DNA from: Pseudomonas hefeiensis
Lineage (GTDB): Bacteria > Pseudomonadota > Gammaproteobacteria > Pseudomonadales > Pseudomonadaceae
Direction: 5' to 3'
Assembly (NCBI RefSeq): GCF_030687835.1
Contig: NZ_CP117449.1
Coordinates: 3,782,001 to 3,846,000 of the forward strand
DNA length: 64,000 bases
Shown here: piece after piece, positions 11,278 through 19,327 of the stretch
Layout: the number at the start of each line of letters is the position of its first letter
How positions within the stretch are numbered: the first letter of the stretch is position 1
Program-made: the position numbers and the translations under genes
The notes under the pieces: model-generated
Seen by the model: the letters and a program-made list of their open reading frames with translations, nothing else
Databases searched by the model: none
Told to the model about the DNA's origin: nothing

Positions 11278-11363
11278 AATGTGGGAGCGGGCTTGCTCGC
11301 GAAGACGGCGGTACATTCGGCATTGATGCAAGCTGACCCACCGCTTTCGCGAGCAAGCCCGCT
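11278..11363. repeat. BIME whose second REP is interrupted by an IS
   Basis: An inverted REP pair begins at 11278 (TGTGGGAGCGGGCTTGCTCG). The second REP runs GCGAGCAAGCCCGCT to 11363 and then stops where the insertion sequence begins. Its missing end, CCCACAGGGG, is found at 12608-12617 on the other side of the element. Confidence 0.9.
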
Positions 11364-11388
11364 TGTGTCTTGCGCTACGTTTAGACTG

Positions 11389-11553
11389 AAGGTGAGAGCG
11401 GTGGGTGGCAAGCTGAATGCCCGGAGTGCTTAAAGCACGTGTGGGAGCCCATGCTGCCACTCACCTCTCCACTCTGGTCATTGAGCCCGAACAGTTGAAC
11501 GAGCCCACCTCGAACAGTTACAAGCGTGGGCCAAGCCAGAGCGCTCTCACCTT
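11389..11553 (+). ncRNA. predicted IS110 bridge RNA with target and donor guide loops
   Basis: A perfect 12-bp outer stem (11389-11400 with 11542-11553) encloses two stem-loops. Target loop: stem 11401-11410/11455-11464, apical hairpin GTGCT-TAA-AGCAC (11426-11438), left guide GCCCG (11419-11423) equal to target 11357-11361, right guide TGTGGGAG (11440-11447) complementary to the flanking CTCCCACA (12606-12613). Donor loop: outer stem CTCTGG/CCAGAG (11472-11477/11536-11541), inner GCCC/GGGC (11485-11488/11528-11531), apical CGAG-CTCG (11500-11512), left guide ACAGTTG (11491-11497) equal to the IS right end (12599-12605), right guide ACAAG (11520-11524) complementary to CTTGT at the left junction (11362-11366). 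Known of the family: such RNAs programme IS110 recombinases. Transcription here is not shown. Confidence 0.8.
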
Positions 11554-11573
11554 GAGTGTAAGAGGGTTTGGCC

Positions 11574-12506
11574 ATGTTTTCCTATCCAGCAGGTATTGAT
11601 GTTTCAAAAGACAGTCTTCAGGTTCAGGTTGATCTCTTAGATGTTGGGGTGAGTTGCCCTAACGCTGAAGATGATTTTCCTGGATTAATTGGTTGGCTGC
11701 TGCTCCATCAGGTCACCCGTGTGTTGTTGGAAGCCACTGGCGGTTACGAGCGAAACGTCATGAAAGCGCTTCAGGCTGCAGGTTTTGAGGTCATTCGGAT
11801 CAACCCCTGCCGAGCCAAGAGCTTTGCCAAAGCAATGGGACAACAAGCTAAAACCGACCCGATAGATGCGCGCCTCCTGGCGCAATTTGCAGCGGTCATC
11901 AAATCGGCTAACAGCCGGATCACAAGTGCCGAACAGGACGACTTGCGCGCACTGGTCCAGCAACGGGAAAACTTTACTCAGCAGAGAGATGACGACAAAC
12001 GCAGATTTAAAACGGCCTCATCTGAGGCCGTTAAACCCGCGTTGCAGAGTCATATCGACTACCTGTGCGAAGCCATTAAGTTGATAGAAAAGATGATCCG
12101 TCAAAGCGCTGAAAGCCTGGACAGTGAAAAAGTCACTCGCCTGTGCTCGGTCAAGGGGATCGGTCTCGTCACGGCAGCCAGCGTAATGGCCTATCTTCCA
12201 GAGCTCGGCGAGGTTGGGCGACATCAGATAGCCGCATTAGCAGGCATCGCCCCCTACAACGACGATAGCGGCACGCACAAAGGCCAACGCCATATCAGCG
12301 GCGGTAGGTTCTCCGCCAGGCGCGCTCTGTACATGGCCTGCTGGTCAGTGATCAGGTATCAGCCTGACTTCAATGCACGCTACAAGGCGCTGCGCGAGAA
12401 AGGCAAATGCGCGAAGGTTGCGCTCATCGCATGTATGCGGATCTTGTTGATACGTCTAAACGCAATGATCCGGGATGGTTCTGAGTGGAAGGGAGACGTC
12501 GCGTAG
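11574..12506 (+). CDS. IS110-family transposase (bridge-RNA-guided recombinase)
   Basis: The 310-residue protein has the N-terminal RuvC-like DEDD domain, with D9 (GIDVSK), E53 (LEATGGYE), D95 and D98 (KTDPIDARLLA). A coiled-coil-like middle (about 118-185) follows, then the Transposase_20 domain (CSVKGIGLVTAASVMAYLPE to LYMACWSV). The ISGGRFSARR segment contains S242, the likely catalytic serine. All catalytic positions look intact. ATG 11574 follows AGAGGG; a TTG two codons earlier is an alternative. Codon use is less GC-biased than the neighbours, as expected for a mobile gene. Confidence 0.93.
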   Translation: MFSYPAGIDVSKDSLQVQVDLLDVGVSCPNAEDDFPGLIGWLLLHQVTRVLLEATGGYERNVMKALQAAGFEVIRINPCRAKSFAKAMGQQAKTDPIDARLLAQFAAVIKSANSRITSAEQDDLRALVQQRENFTQQRDDDKRRFKTASSEAVKPALQSHIDYLCEAIKLIEKMIRQSAESLDSEKVTRLCSVKGIGLVTAASVMAYLPELGEVGRHQIAALAGIAPYNDDSGTHKGQRHISGGRFSARRALYMACWSVIRYQPDFNARYKALREKGKCAKVALIACMRILLIRLNAMIRDGSEWKGDVA

Positions 12507-12627
12507 ATTGTGATTCCGGTTCCCTCAGACAATTGCATAGCCCAGAGCTGTGGGAGGCTCGCTGCCTCTGAAAAAGATGGCTAAATAAACCATCCAAGAC
12601 AGTTGCTCCCACAGGGGATTTGTGTGG

Positions 12628-13287
12628 TTACAAAATTCGCATCCGGCCGGTTTCATTTACCTCAACGCCAAGGCCTCGGTAATCCTTGATCTGCGGATGA
12701 AGGGTGACTACCGGGTGCGTATGTGTCGCCGTTACCACCATCACATCCGCCTCGGCCGCCTCGCCTGCCCGGATGCCTGCCTCGGCGTCTTCAAAGACCA
12801 GGCATTCTTGCGGTGCCACTTGCAAGCGTTCGGCGGCCAGGCGATAGCAGGTGGGGTTGGGCTTGCCATCGCTTACGTCTTCGGCCGTGACCATGACCAA
12901 AGGGCGCGGAATTGCGGCGGCTTCCATACGGCGTAAGGCCAATGCCATGGGCGCTGAGGTGACGATTGCCCACCGTTCTGGCGGCAGGCTGTTCAGAAAT
13001 GCCGCAGCACCGGGTACTGGCACCACACCTTCCACGTCTTCGATTTCCTCGCGGGTAATCTGCTCGGCCTCGGCCAGGGCATCCACCCCCGGCAGGCGTT
13101 GGCGGGCGATGGTGTCGACAGCACGCACGCCGTGGATAGTCGGCAGAAAGCTCGCCACATCCACGCCGTGACGAAGGGCCCAGCGCGTCCAGATCCGCTC
13201 GGCAGCGGCGATGGAATTGAGCAGCGTGCCGTCCATGTCGAAGAGGAAGGCGCGGTAGGAAACACTGGATGGCGGGCTGGCAGACAT
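12628..13287 (-). CDS. HAD-IA family sugar-phosphatase-like hydrolase
   Basis: A 219-residue haloacid-dehalogenase-type phosphatase. Motif I is FLFDMDGTLLNS (nucleophile and general acid Asp), motif II the Ser/Thr in AIVTSAPMAL, motif III the Lys in SDGKPNPTCY, and motif IV ECLVFEDAEAGIRAG. The helical cap follows motif I (RIWTRWALRHGVDV). This arrangement resembles the YfbT/YniC sugar phosphatase and glycerol-phosphatase group, but the substrate is not readable. ATG 13287 is chosen because GAGGA lies just upstream and the longer frame runs through REP DNA. Its stop is about 20 bp from the IS-interrupted REP. Confidence 0.85.
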   Translation of the reverse strand: MSASPPSSVSYRAFLFDMDGTLLNSIAAAERIWTRWALRHGVDVASFLPTIHGVRAVDTIARQRLPGVDALAEAEQITREEIEDVEGVVPVPGAAAFLNSLPPERWAIVTSAPMALALRRMEAAAIPRPLVMVTAEDVSDGKPNPTCYRLAAERLQVAPQECLVFEDAEAGIRAGEAAEADVMVVTATHTHPVVTLHPQIKDYRGLGVEVNETGRMRIL

Positions 13288-13352
13288 CGAGATCCTCGGT
13301 GATGGCAGTAGGAGAATGCCGGCCACTGTAACATCGCCAGGCACCGAATCTC

Positions 13353-13440
13353 CGTGGGAACGAGCTTGTGGAAGCAAAGCAAAGCCTGTGGGAGCGAGCC
13401 TGTGGAAGCAAAGCAAAGCCTGTGGGAGCGAGCCTGTGGG
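13353..13440. repeat. 34-bp tandem repeat (about 2.5 units) merging into a REP
   Basis: Units at 13353-13386 and 13387-13420 are 34 bp each and nearly identical; a third, partial unit runs into the REP at 13421. Each unit contains GTGGGARCGAGC followed by TGTGGAAGCAAAGC, so it is built from shortened REP halves. It has the same period as the unrelated tandem at 5135-5202. Confidence 0.8.
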
Positions 13441-13535
13441 AGCAAAGCTTGCTCGCGATGACGTCATCACCTACAACACCCCTGTTGGCTTTAAAACCGC
13501 TATCGCGAGCAAGCTTTGCTCCCACAGGCTTGCTC
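13421..13535. repeat. BIME: long inverted REP pair
   Basis: GGAGCAAAGCTTGCTCGCGA (from about 13438) pairs with its complement at 13503-13522, and further half-REPs follow to about 13540. Together with the tandem repeat it fills the 309-bp gap between the HAD and MATE genes; nothing else is visible there. Confidence 0.85.
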
Positions 13536-13596
13536 CCACAGGTTCAACCACAGGCTCACCCGCAGGGGATGTGTGTTGTGTCAGTAAAGCTCTGGT

Positions 13597-14943
13597 CTAC
13601 ACAAGGCGCTCAATCCGCTGATGCTGCCAGACCAGTTTGTAGTACAGCGTCTGCAGCACCAGCATGCTCAAGTAAGCCACCGGAAACGCCATCCATACCC
13701 CCTGCAGCCCGAACTGTGCGTCCAGCAGGTAGGCCACTGGCACCTGAACGCCGACGATGCAGAAGATCGAAATCGCCACCGGCATCAGCACCGTGCCGCT
13801 GGCGCGCATAATGCCGCCGACCACCGCCTGGAAGCCGAATACCAGCAGGCTCCAGAGCATGATGTGCAGCAGGTGTTCAGCCTGGATTCGCGCCGCCGGG
13901 TCGGTGATGAATAATCCCAGCAACCAGTGAGACAACAGATACCCCGAGACCACCAGTCCACCGGTGAGCCAGACATTGATCAACAGACCCGTGCGCAGGA
14001 TCGGCCCCAGCCGCTCCAGACGCCCGGCGCCGATGGCCTGGGCACCGAGGATCGAGGCGGTGATGGCAATCGACAATGCCGGGAACTGCACGTAATTGAC
14101 GATTTGCGTCACCGCGCCATAGGCGGCCGTGGCCTCGGAACCGTGACGATTGACCAGCGCCAGGATCACCAACTCCGACAGCGAGATCACCACCATCTGC
14201 AACCCCGTGGGCAGGCCGATGCGCAGCACCTTGCCGAGGATGTCCATGTTCAGGCGCATCGCCGCGAACAACGCCCGGTCCGGCGCCAGGGCGTGTTCAC
14301 GACGGTTCAGGCGCCACGCCAGCATGACCATAGCCGATGCCGTACCCACCAGCCCTGCCAGCGCCGCGCTCTCGATGCCTATCTGCGGCAGCCCCAGCCA
14401 ACCGCGAATCAGCGCTGGTGTCAGCAGCAGTCCGACACTGGTGGACACCAGCAACGCCAGCATGGGCGACAGCGTATCGCTCACCCCACGCAGCAACTGG
14501 GTGAACACCACGAACACCAGCAGTATCGGCAGGATCCACATCATCACCCGGGCATAGGAAACCGCGTCCTCAAGCACATCGACCGGCGTTCCCAACCCCT
14601 GGAGCGCCTGGCGCGCGAACACACTGCCGAGCACCGCCGCCACCAGCCCGATGATCGCCGCCAGCAACAGCGTAGTGCCGGCAATCGCCTTTACCGTGCC
14701 GGTTTCCCCGGCGCCGTAGGCCTGCCCGATCAGCACCCCTGCTCCAGCGCCCAGGCCAATCACCAGCGCGATAAAGAAAAACAGGATGGGAAACATGCCC
14801 GACACCGCCGCCAATGCCTGGGTGCCGAGCATCTGCCCGATGTAGATGCTATTGAGCGTGCCGGACATCGATTGCAGGAAATTGGACAGGACCATGGGGG
14901 CCAGGAACAGGAGGTAGATTTTCCAGAGAGGCTGGGTGGGCAT
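13597..14943 (-). CDS. MATE family efflux transporter
   Basis: A 448-residue inner-membrane protein with about twelve hydrophobic segments in two similar halves. The first half starts LFLAPMVLSNFLQSMSGTLN and contains IYIGQMLGTQALAAVS; the second contains IGLPTGLQMVVISLSELVIL and YGAVTQIVNYVQFPALSIAI, as in NorM/DinF-type multidrug and toxin extruders. These use a sodium or proton gradient; the substrate is unknown. It stands alone, with REP DNA on both sides. Confidence 0.9.
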   Translation of the reverse strand: MPTQPLWKIYLLFLAPMVLSNFLQSMSGTLNSIYIGQMLGTQALAAVSGMFPILFFFIALVIGLGAGAGVLIGQAYGAGETGTVKAIAGTTLLLAAIIGLVAAVLGSVFARQALQGLGTPVDVLEDAVSYARVMMWILPILLVFVVFTQLLRGVSDTLSPMLALLVSTSVGLLLTPALIRGWLGLPQIGIESAALAGLVGTASAMVMLAWRLNRREHALAPDRALFAAMRLNMDILGKVLRIGLPTGLQMVVISLSELVILALVNRHGSEATAAYGAVTQIVNYVQFPALSIAITASILGAQAIGAGRLERLGPILRTGLLINVWLTGGLVVSGYLLSHWLLGLFITDPAARIQAEHLLHIMLWSLLVFGFQAVVGGIMRASGTVLMPVAISIFCIVGVQVPVAYLLDAQFGLQGVWMAFPVAYLSMLVLQTLYYKLVWQHQRIERLV

Positions 14944-15017
14944 GAGGGCTCGTGATGGCAGGTTCGAAGATCCGATGCGGGGTAATTTAGCTTATTCCCA
15001 CCCAGGGGTGAGGGAAT

Positions 15018-15050
15018 CTGTGGGAGCAAGGCTTGCCCGCGAAAGAGGCG
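15018..15050. repeat. single REP
   Basis: CTGTGGGAGCAAGGCTTGCC followed by CGCGAAAGAGGCG: a single REP in the gap between the divergent MATE and chemotaxis genes. Confidence 0.75.
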
Positions 15051-15135
15051 ACTGAAGTGCGTCTCATCTGTTCGTCAGTGCACCTCGACATTTCAGGGAC
15101 TGCGTCTAACCTCAAGTAGCACAGTGCCACTTACT

Positions 15136-15190
15136 GGGCAGGCCAATGCCCTCAGCCAAACCGGAATCGGACGACCGGTCTTAAAGTCCG
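15136..15190 (+). promoter_or_regulatory. structured leader upstream of the chemotaxis operon
   Basis: A hairpin GGGCA/TGCCC (15136-15140/15147-15151) is followed by two interleaved stems: ACCGG (15160-15164) with CCGGT (15175-15179), and CGGAC (15168-15172) with GTCCG (15186-15190). Interleaving gives an H-type pseudoknot on paper, 67 bp before the first ATG. I do not match it to a known riboswitch. Confidence 0.35.
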
Positions 15191-15257
15191 GGGTGGGGTC
15201 GCAGATAACCAGTTATTCGCAAACAACCTGTTAGCAACACTGTTCAAGGACCGAACC

Positions 15258-16475
15258 ATGACGTCGTATTCACACGGTCATTCCCAATCCCAAACTCCGC
15301 CGCGCATCCTCTGGTCCAGCTTGTTTGTGGCCCTGATCGCGAGCGTTGGCCTACTGGTTCTCAACGACCCGAGTACACAAAACCTGGCGTTGTGCGCCGT
15401 GCTCCTGGCTATTGGCGCCGGTGCCGGCGTGTGGGGGGCTCGTGCCCAATACCAGCAGATCGACAAAGCAGTCGCCGCCGCCATTGCACATCATCAGCTC
15501 AATGCCGCCGACCACTTGAGCCAAAAGGCCAGCGCGCAACTCAACGAAGTCATCCTCGGGGCGATGCCGATCTGGGCCAAGCAGGTGGAAAGCTCCCGGC
15601 AGCAGACCGAAACCGCGATCGTCTCGCTGACCAGTCGCTTCACCGGCATTTCTTCACGTCTGGAAGACACCGTGCAAGCCTCGCAACTGGCCGCCGGTGA
15701 GCTGGCTGGCAATAGCAGTGGCGGCGCCGTACAGGTGCTGGCCCAAAGTGAAGGTGAGCTGGTCCAGGTCATCAACTCCCTGAAAGCCACCCAGGCCAGC
15801 CGCGACGAAACCCTGGCCCAGGTGCGTAACCTCACCGCCTACACCGGTGAGCTGCGGACCATGGCCGCCGATGTCGCGGCCATTGCCGCCCAGACCAACC
15901 TGCTAGCCCTCAATGCCGCGATCGAAGCCGCCCGTGCCGGCGAAGCCGGGCGCGGTTTTGCGGTGGTGGCCGATGCCGTGCGCAGTCTGTCGAGCAAGTC
16001 CAGCGAGACCGGCCAGCAGATGTCGGCCAAGGTCGACATCATCAATAACGCCATCACTCAATTGGTCCAGGCCGCCTCCAGCGGCGCGGATCAGGACAGT
16101 CAGTCGGTTACCGTCTCCGAGGACAGCATCCAGCGCGTGCTGGAGCGCTTCAAGAGCGTCACCGGGCGGTTGGCCGAATCGGCCGACCTGCTGCAACAGG
16201 AAAGCTTTGGTATTCGCGACGAACTCACCGAAGTGCTGGTCAACCTGCAATTTCAGGATCGGGTCAGCCAGATCCTCAGCCACGTGCGCGACAACATCGA
16301 GGACCTGCATGTGCATATGCAGCAGGCCAGTCAGTCGCCCGACCAGGCCGTCTCCATCGACGCCCGCCAATGGCTGGCGCGTATGGAAACCACTTACGCC
16401 ACCGAAGAACAACGCCGCAACCACCACGGCGGATCGGGCGCGCAACAGAATTCACAGGAAATAACCTTCTTCTAG
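15258..16475 (+). CDS. methyl-accepting chemotaxis protein without a periplasmic sensor domain
   Basis: A 405-residue receptor-like protein. Two hydrophobic segments (about 17-35 and 42-60) are separated by only a few residues, so there is no external ligand domain. A long helical region leads to the conserved MCP signalling hairpin [19 protein letters not shown] and [20 protein letters not shown] (about 212-250). It probably reports cytoplasmic or membrane state to the CheA of the same operon. The tail QEITFF lacks the aromatic-x-x-aromatic pattern of CheR tethers. First gene of the nine-gene che cluster; cheY follows 11 bp later. Confidence 0.9.
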   Translation: MTSYSHGHSQSQTPPRILWSSLFVALIASVGLLVLNDPSTQNLALCAVLLAIGAGAGVWGARAQYQQIDKAVAAAIAHHQLNAADHLSQKASAQLNEVILGAMPIWAKQVESSRQQTETAIVSLTSRFTGISSRLEDTVQASQLAAGELAGNSSGGAVQVLAQSEGELVQVINSLKATQASRDETLAQVRNLTAYTGELRTMAADVAAIAAQTNLLALNAAIEAARAGEAGRGFAVVADAVRSLSSKSSETGQQMSAKVDIINNAITQLVQAASSGADQDSQSVTVSEDSIQRVLERFKSVTGRLAESADLLQQESFGIRDELTEVLVNLQFQDRVSQILSHVRDNIEDLHVHMQQASQSPDQAVSIDARQWLARMETTYATEEQRRNHHGGSGAQQNSQEITFF

Positions 16476-16486
16476 GAGAGCCGTTC

Positions 16487-16855
16487 ATGGCTAAAAGTGT
16501 ATTGGTTGTCGACGACTCCGCGAGCGTTCGGCAGGTCGTCGGCATCGCGTTGAAAAGTGCCGGCTACGACGTGATCGAGGCCAGCGATGGCAAGGATGCA
16601 TTGGGCAAGCTCAATGGCCAGAAGGTGCACCTGATCATCAGTGACGTGAACATGCCGAACATGGACGGCATCACCTTCGTCAAGGAGGTCAAGAAGCTGG
16701 CCAGCTACAAGTTCACGCCGATCATCATGCTCACCACCGAATCCCAGGAGTCGAAAAAACTCGAGGGCCAGGCGGCGGGTGCCAAGGCCTGGGTGGTCAA
16801 GCCGTTCCAGCCGGCGCAGATGCTGGCGGCGGTGTCCAAGCTGATTCTTCCTTGA
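16487..16855 (+). CDS. cheY: CheY-like response regulator
   Basis: A single receiver domain of 122 residues: acidic pair D9/D10 (VVDDSASVR), phospho-acceptor D53 (IISDVNMPNMDG), the switch threonine in MLTTES and K in WVVKPF. It accepts phosphate from the CheA of this operon. ATG 16487 has GGAGAG six bases upstream; an in-frame extension to 16370 lies inside the preceding gene. The STAS gene follows 15 bp later. Confidence 0.92.
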   Translation: MAKSVLVVDDSASVRQVVGIALKSAGYDVIEASDGKDALGKLNGQKVHLIISDVNMPNMDGITFVKEVKKLASYKFTPIIMLTTESQESKKLEGQAAGAKAWVVKPFQPAQMLAAVSKLILP

Positions 16856-16870
16856 TTCGCGGAGAGTGAA

Positions 16871-17155
16871 ATGCCGTTGCTGTACGAAACACAGGATGAC
16901 ACCGCGCAGGTGCAGATCGACGGCGAGCTGACGATCTACACCGCCGCCGACCTCGCCGCGCAGTTGCTGCCGCGCCTGGGGGCGACGCCGCGCATGGCGC
17001 TGGATCTGTCGCAGATCACAGAAATGGACGGCGCTGGCCTGCAATTGCTGCTGATGGTCCAGCGCGAGGCGCCCAAGGCCGGTACCCGGCTGGAGATAAC
17101 GGATCACAGCAAAGCCGTCACCGAAACACTCGCCCTGTGCAACCTGGTTGTATAG
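16871..17155 (+). CDS. STAS domain protein
   Basis: A 94-residue free STAS (anti-sigma-factor-antagonist-like) domain between cheY and cheA. The core VQIDGELTIYTAADLAAQLL and LDLSQITEMDGAGLQLLLM is clear. At the spot where SpoIIAA-type proteins carry the phosphorylatable serine after Asp (DSSG), this one has DGAG, so regulation by serine phosphorylation is unlikely. A small STAS protein in this place is common in che2-type clusters of Pseudomonas; its role is not established. GGAGAG precedes the ATG. Confidence 0.85.
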   Translation: MPLLYETQDDTAQVQIDGELTIYTAADLAAQLLPRLGATPRMALDLSQITEMDGAGLQLLLMVQREAPKAGTRLEITDHSKAVTETLALCNLVV

Positions 17156-17194
17156 CGGCCCCGCAACACGTCGGACACGACAAAGGATATGAGC

Positions 17195-19294
17195 GTGAGC
17201 ATCAATCTCGATCAGGCACAACAAACGTTCATCGTCGAGGCACGAGAACAGTTGCAGGCAATGGAAGAGTCCCTGCTGCAACTGGAAAGCGACCCCGCTG
17301 ACGATGATGCCATCGGCGCGATCTTCCGGGCGGCCCATACGATCAAAGGCTCGGCCGGGCTGTTCGGCCTGGAACCCATCGTCAGTTTCACCCACATCGT
17401 CGAAGACGTGCTCGATCGGTTACGCAACGGCAGCGTCGAAGTGGACGCCGGCTTGATCGCCGTGTTGCTCAAGTCCAGTGATCACATGCTGGAGCTGATC
17501 AATGTGGTGGCCAACCAGGGCGCGACACTGGCGCCCCCGGCGCTGGCCCGGGAAATAGAGCTGTGTCAGATCCTTCAGGAATACCAGGCGCCCTCGCCTG
17601 CCGAAGCCCCGAAACCCGCCGAAGCAAGCGAGACACAGGCGTCCGCCGAAGCGCGCCTCTGGCACATTTCCCTGCACTTCGGTCCAGAGGTGTTCCGCAA
17701 CGGCATGGACCCGCTGTCATTCCTGCGTTACCTGCAAACCCTCGGAGAGATCATCCACATCACCACGCTGACCGACGCAATGCCCTCGGCCGAAACCTGG
17801 GATGCCGAGTCCTGCTACCTGGGGTTCGACATTGAGTTTCGTTCGGCCGCCGGCCACGGGGCGATCAACGAAGTCTTCGATTTCGTGCGGGAAGATTGCC
17901 AGATCCAGATCGTCGCCATGGATGACCCTGCGCCGCCGATGAACACCGGGTTGGTTGCAACCACCCAGGAGCAGGCTGACCCCAACACGGCAATGGTCAC
18001 CACCGGCGACCTGATGCCAGACCAGCGTTCAGCACCGCGCATGCCCGCTCAAGTCACGGCCGACAAGCAACCGGCGACCAGCGACGGCAAAGCCCGGGAT
18101 GGCACCTATGTGCGAGTCAACGCCGACAAGCTCGACGAGTTGATCAACCTGGTGGGCGAGCTGGTCATCGCCAGCGCCGGCGCCAGCCTGCTAGCCCGCA
18201 ACTGCAACGACGACTCGTTGCAGGAATCGACCTCAACGGTGTCCGGGCTGGTGGAAGAAATTCTCGACGGTGCCTTGCGTCTGCGCATGATCCCCATCGG
18301 TGAGACCTTCAACCGGTTCCGCCGGGTGGTGCGCGATGTCAGCCAGGAACTGGGCAAGGACATCGACCTGATCATCAGCGGTGCGGAAACCGAGCTGGAT
18401 AAAACCGTGGTGGAAAAAATCGGCGACCCGCTCATGCACCTGTTGCGCAACGCCATGGACCACGGCATCGAAACCGCCGAGGCGCGGCTGGCGGCCGGTA
18501 AACCGGTCAAAGGTCATCTGCACCTCAATGCCTACCACGACTCGGGCAGCATCGTGCTGGAAATCGCCGACGACGGCGCCGGCCTGAACCGTGACCGGAT
18601 CCTGGAAAAAGCCCAGGAACGTGGCCTGGTCGCCCCCGGCGCCAGCCCCACCGACCAGGAAATCTACAACCTGATCTTCGAGCCTGGTTTCTCCACCGCC
18701 CAGGCCGTCACCAACCTTTCCGGGCGTGGCGTGGGCATGGATGTGGTCAAGCGCAACATTACCCTGCTACGCGGCACTGTCGACCTGGACAGCCAGCCGG
18801 GCCAGGGCACCGTGGTGCGTATCCGCCTGCCGCTGACGCTGGCGATCATCAATGGCTTTCTGGTGGGCATCGGCCAGTCCACGTACGTCATTCCCCTGGA
18901 CATGGTCCAGGAATGCATCGAGCTGAGCGAGGACGACGGGGTTTGCAGCCGCGAACAAGGCTACCTCGACCTGCGCGGCGAAGTGCTGCCGCTGGTGTAC
19001 CTGCGCGACCACTTCAACCACGAAGGCCCGGCCTCGCGTCGGCAGAACGTGGTGGTGGTGCGCTACGCCGAACTCAAGGCCGGGCTGGTGGTGGATGACC
19101 TGCTGGGTGAATTCCAGACCGTGATCAAACCCCTGGGCAAGCTGTTCGGCGCGCTGCGCGGGATCAGCGGCTCGACCATCCTGGGCAGCGGCGCCGTGGC
19201 CTTGATTCTCGACGTGCCGGCGCTGCTCACCCAGATCGCCCAAATAGACAACCGCTACACCTCGACTCAATCACAACAAGCCACTGCTCGCTGA
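17195..19294 (+). CDS. cheA: chemotaxis histidine kinase CheA
   Basis: Hybrid-free CheA of 699 residues: Hpt domain with phosphorylated His in FRAAHTIKGSAG (H48 from this start), a CheY-binding/linker region (about 155-300), dimerisation domain (RVNADKLDELINLVGELVI), HATPase with HLLRNAMDHGIE, DDGAGL and GRGVGMDVV, and the C-terminal CheW-like domain. AAAGGA (17182-17187) sits only one base before ATG 17189 but seven before GTG 17195, so GTG is the better start; the ATG would add two residues. It phosphorylates the adjacent CheY and CheB. Confidence 0.93.
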   Translation: MSINLDQAQQTFIVEAREQLQAMEESLLQLESDPADDDAIGAIFRAAHTIKGSAGLFGLEPIVSFTHIVEDVLDRLRNGSVEVDAGLIAVLLKSSDHMLELINVVANQGATLAPPALAREIELCQILQEYQAPSPAEAPKPAEASETQASAEARLWHISLHFGPEVFRNGMDPLSFLRYLQTLGEIIHITTLTDAMPSAETWDAESCYLGFDIEFRSAAGHGAINEVFDFVREDCQIQIVAMDDPAPPMNTGLVATTQEQADPNTAMVTTGDLMPDQRSAPRMPAQVTADKQPATSDGKARDGTYVRVNADKLDELINLVGELVIASAGASLLARNCNDDSLQESTSTVSGLVEEILDGALRLRMIPIGETFNRFRRVVRDVSQELGKDIDLIISGAETELDKTVVEKIGDPLMHLLRNAMDHGIETAEARLAAGKPVKGHLHLNAYHDSGSIVLEIADDGAGLNRDRILEKAQERGLVAPGASPTDQEIYNLIFEPGFSTAQAVTNLSGRGVGMDVVKRNITLLRGTVDLDSQPGQGTVVRIRLPLTLAIINGFLVGIGQSTYVIPLDMVQECIELSEDDGVCSREQGYLDLRGEVLPLVYLRDHFNHEGPASRRQNVVVVRYAELKAGLVVDDLLGEFQTVIKPLGKLFGALRGISGSTILGSGAVALILDVPALLTQIAQIDNRYTSTQSQQATAR

Positions 19295-19327
19295 CGCTTT
19301 AGCAATTCCATGGAGAGGTACTTCCCG

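Larger units (their letters stand above)
11364..12607 (+). mobile_element. IS110-family insertion sequence inside a REP
   Basis: A complete element of about 1.24 kb. Its borders are read from the split REP: GCAAGCCCG-CT on the left (CT at 11362-11363) and CT-CCCACAGG on the right (CT at 12606-12607), so a CT core is present at both junctions as expected for IS110 recombination. A 7-bp inverted repeat lies just inside the ends (TGTCTTG at 11366-11372, CAAGACA at 12595-12601). The element has a 210-bp 5' non-coding end with a predicted bridge RNA, one transposase gene, and about 100 bp of 3' non-coding DNA. It separates ppnN from the HAD gene without disrupting either. Confidence 0.9.

Noticed and set aside
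13457..13468. Palindrome GATGACGTCATC as an operator
   Set aside because: It is the junction of a REP with its variable tail and is not placed before a gene.
12791..13525. 244-codon minus-strand frame over the HAD gene
   Set aside because: It is a shadow of the HAD gene in another frame, with REP-derived sequence at its start.
13353..13540. CRISPR-like array
   Set aside because: Repeats are directly adjacent, without unique spacers, and are pieces of REP sequence; no cas gene is nearby.
15136..15190. Cyclic-di-GMP (GEMM) riboswitch upstream of the che operon
   Set aside because: The conserved GEMM core and tetraloop receptor sequence are absent.
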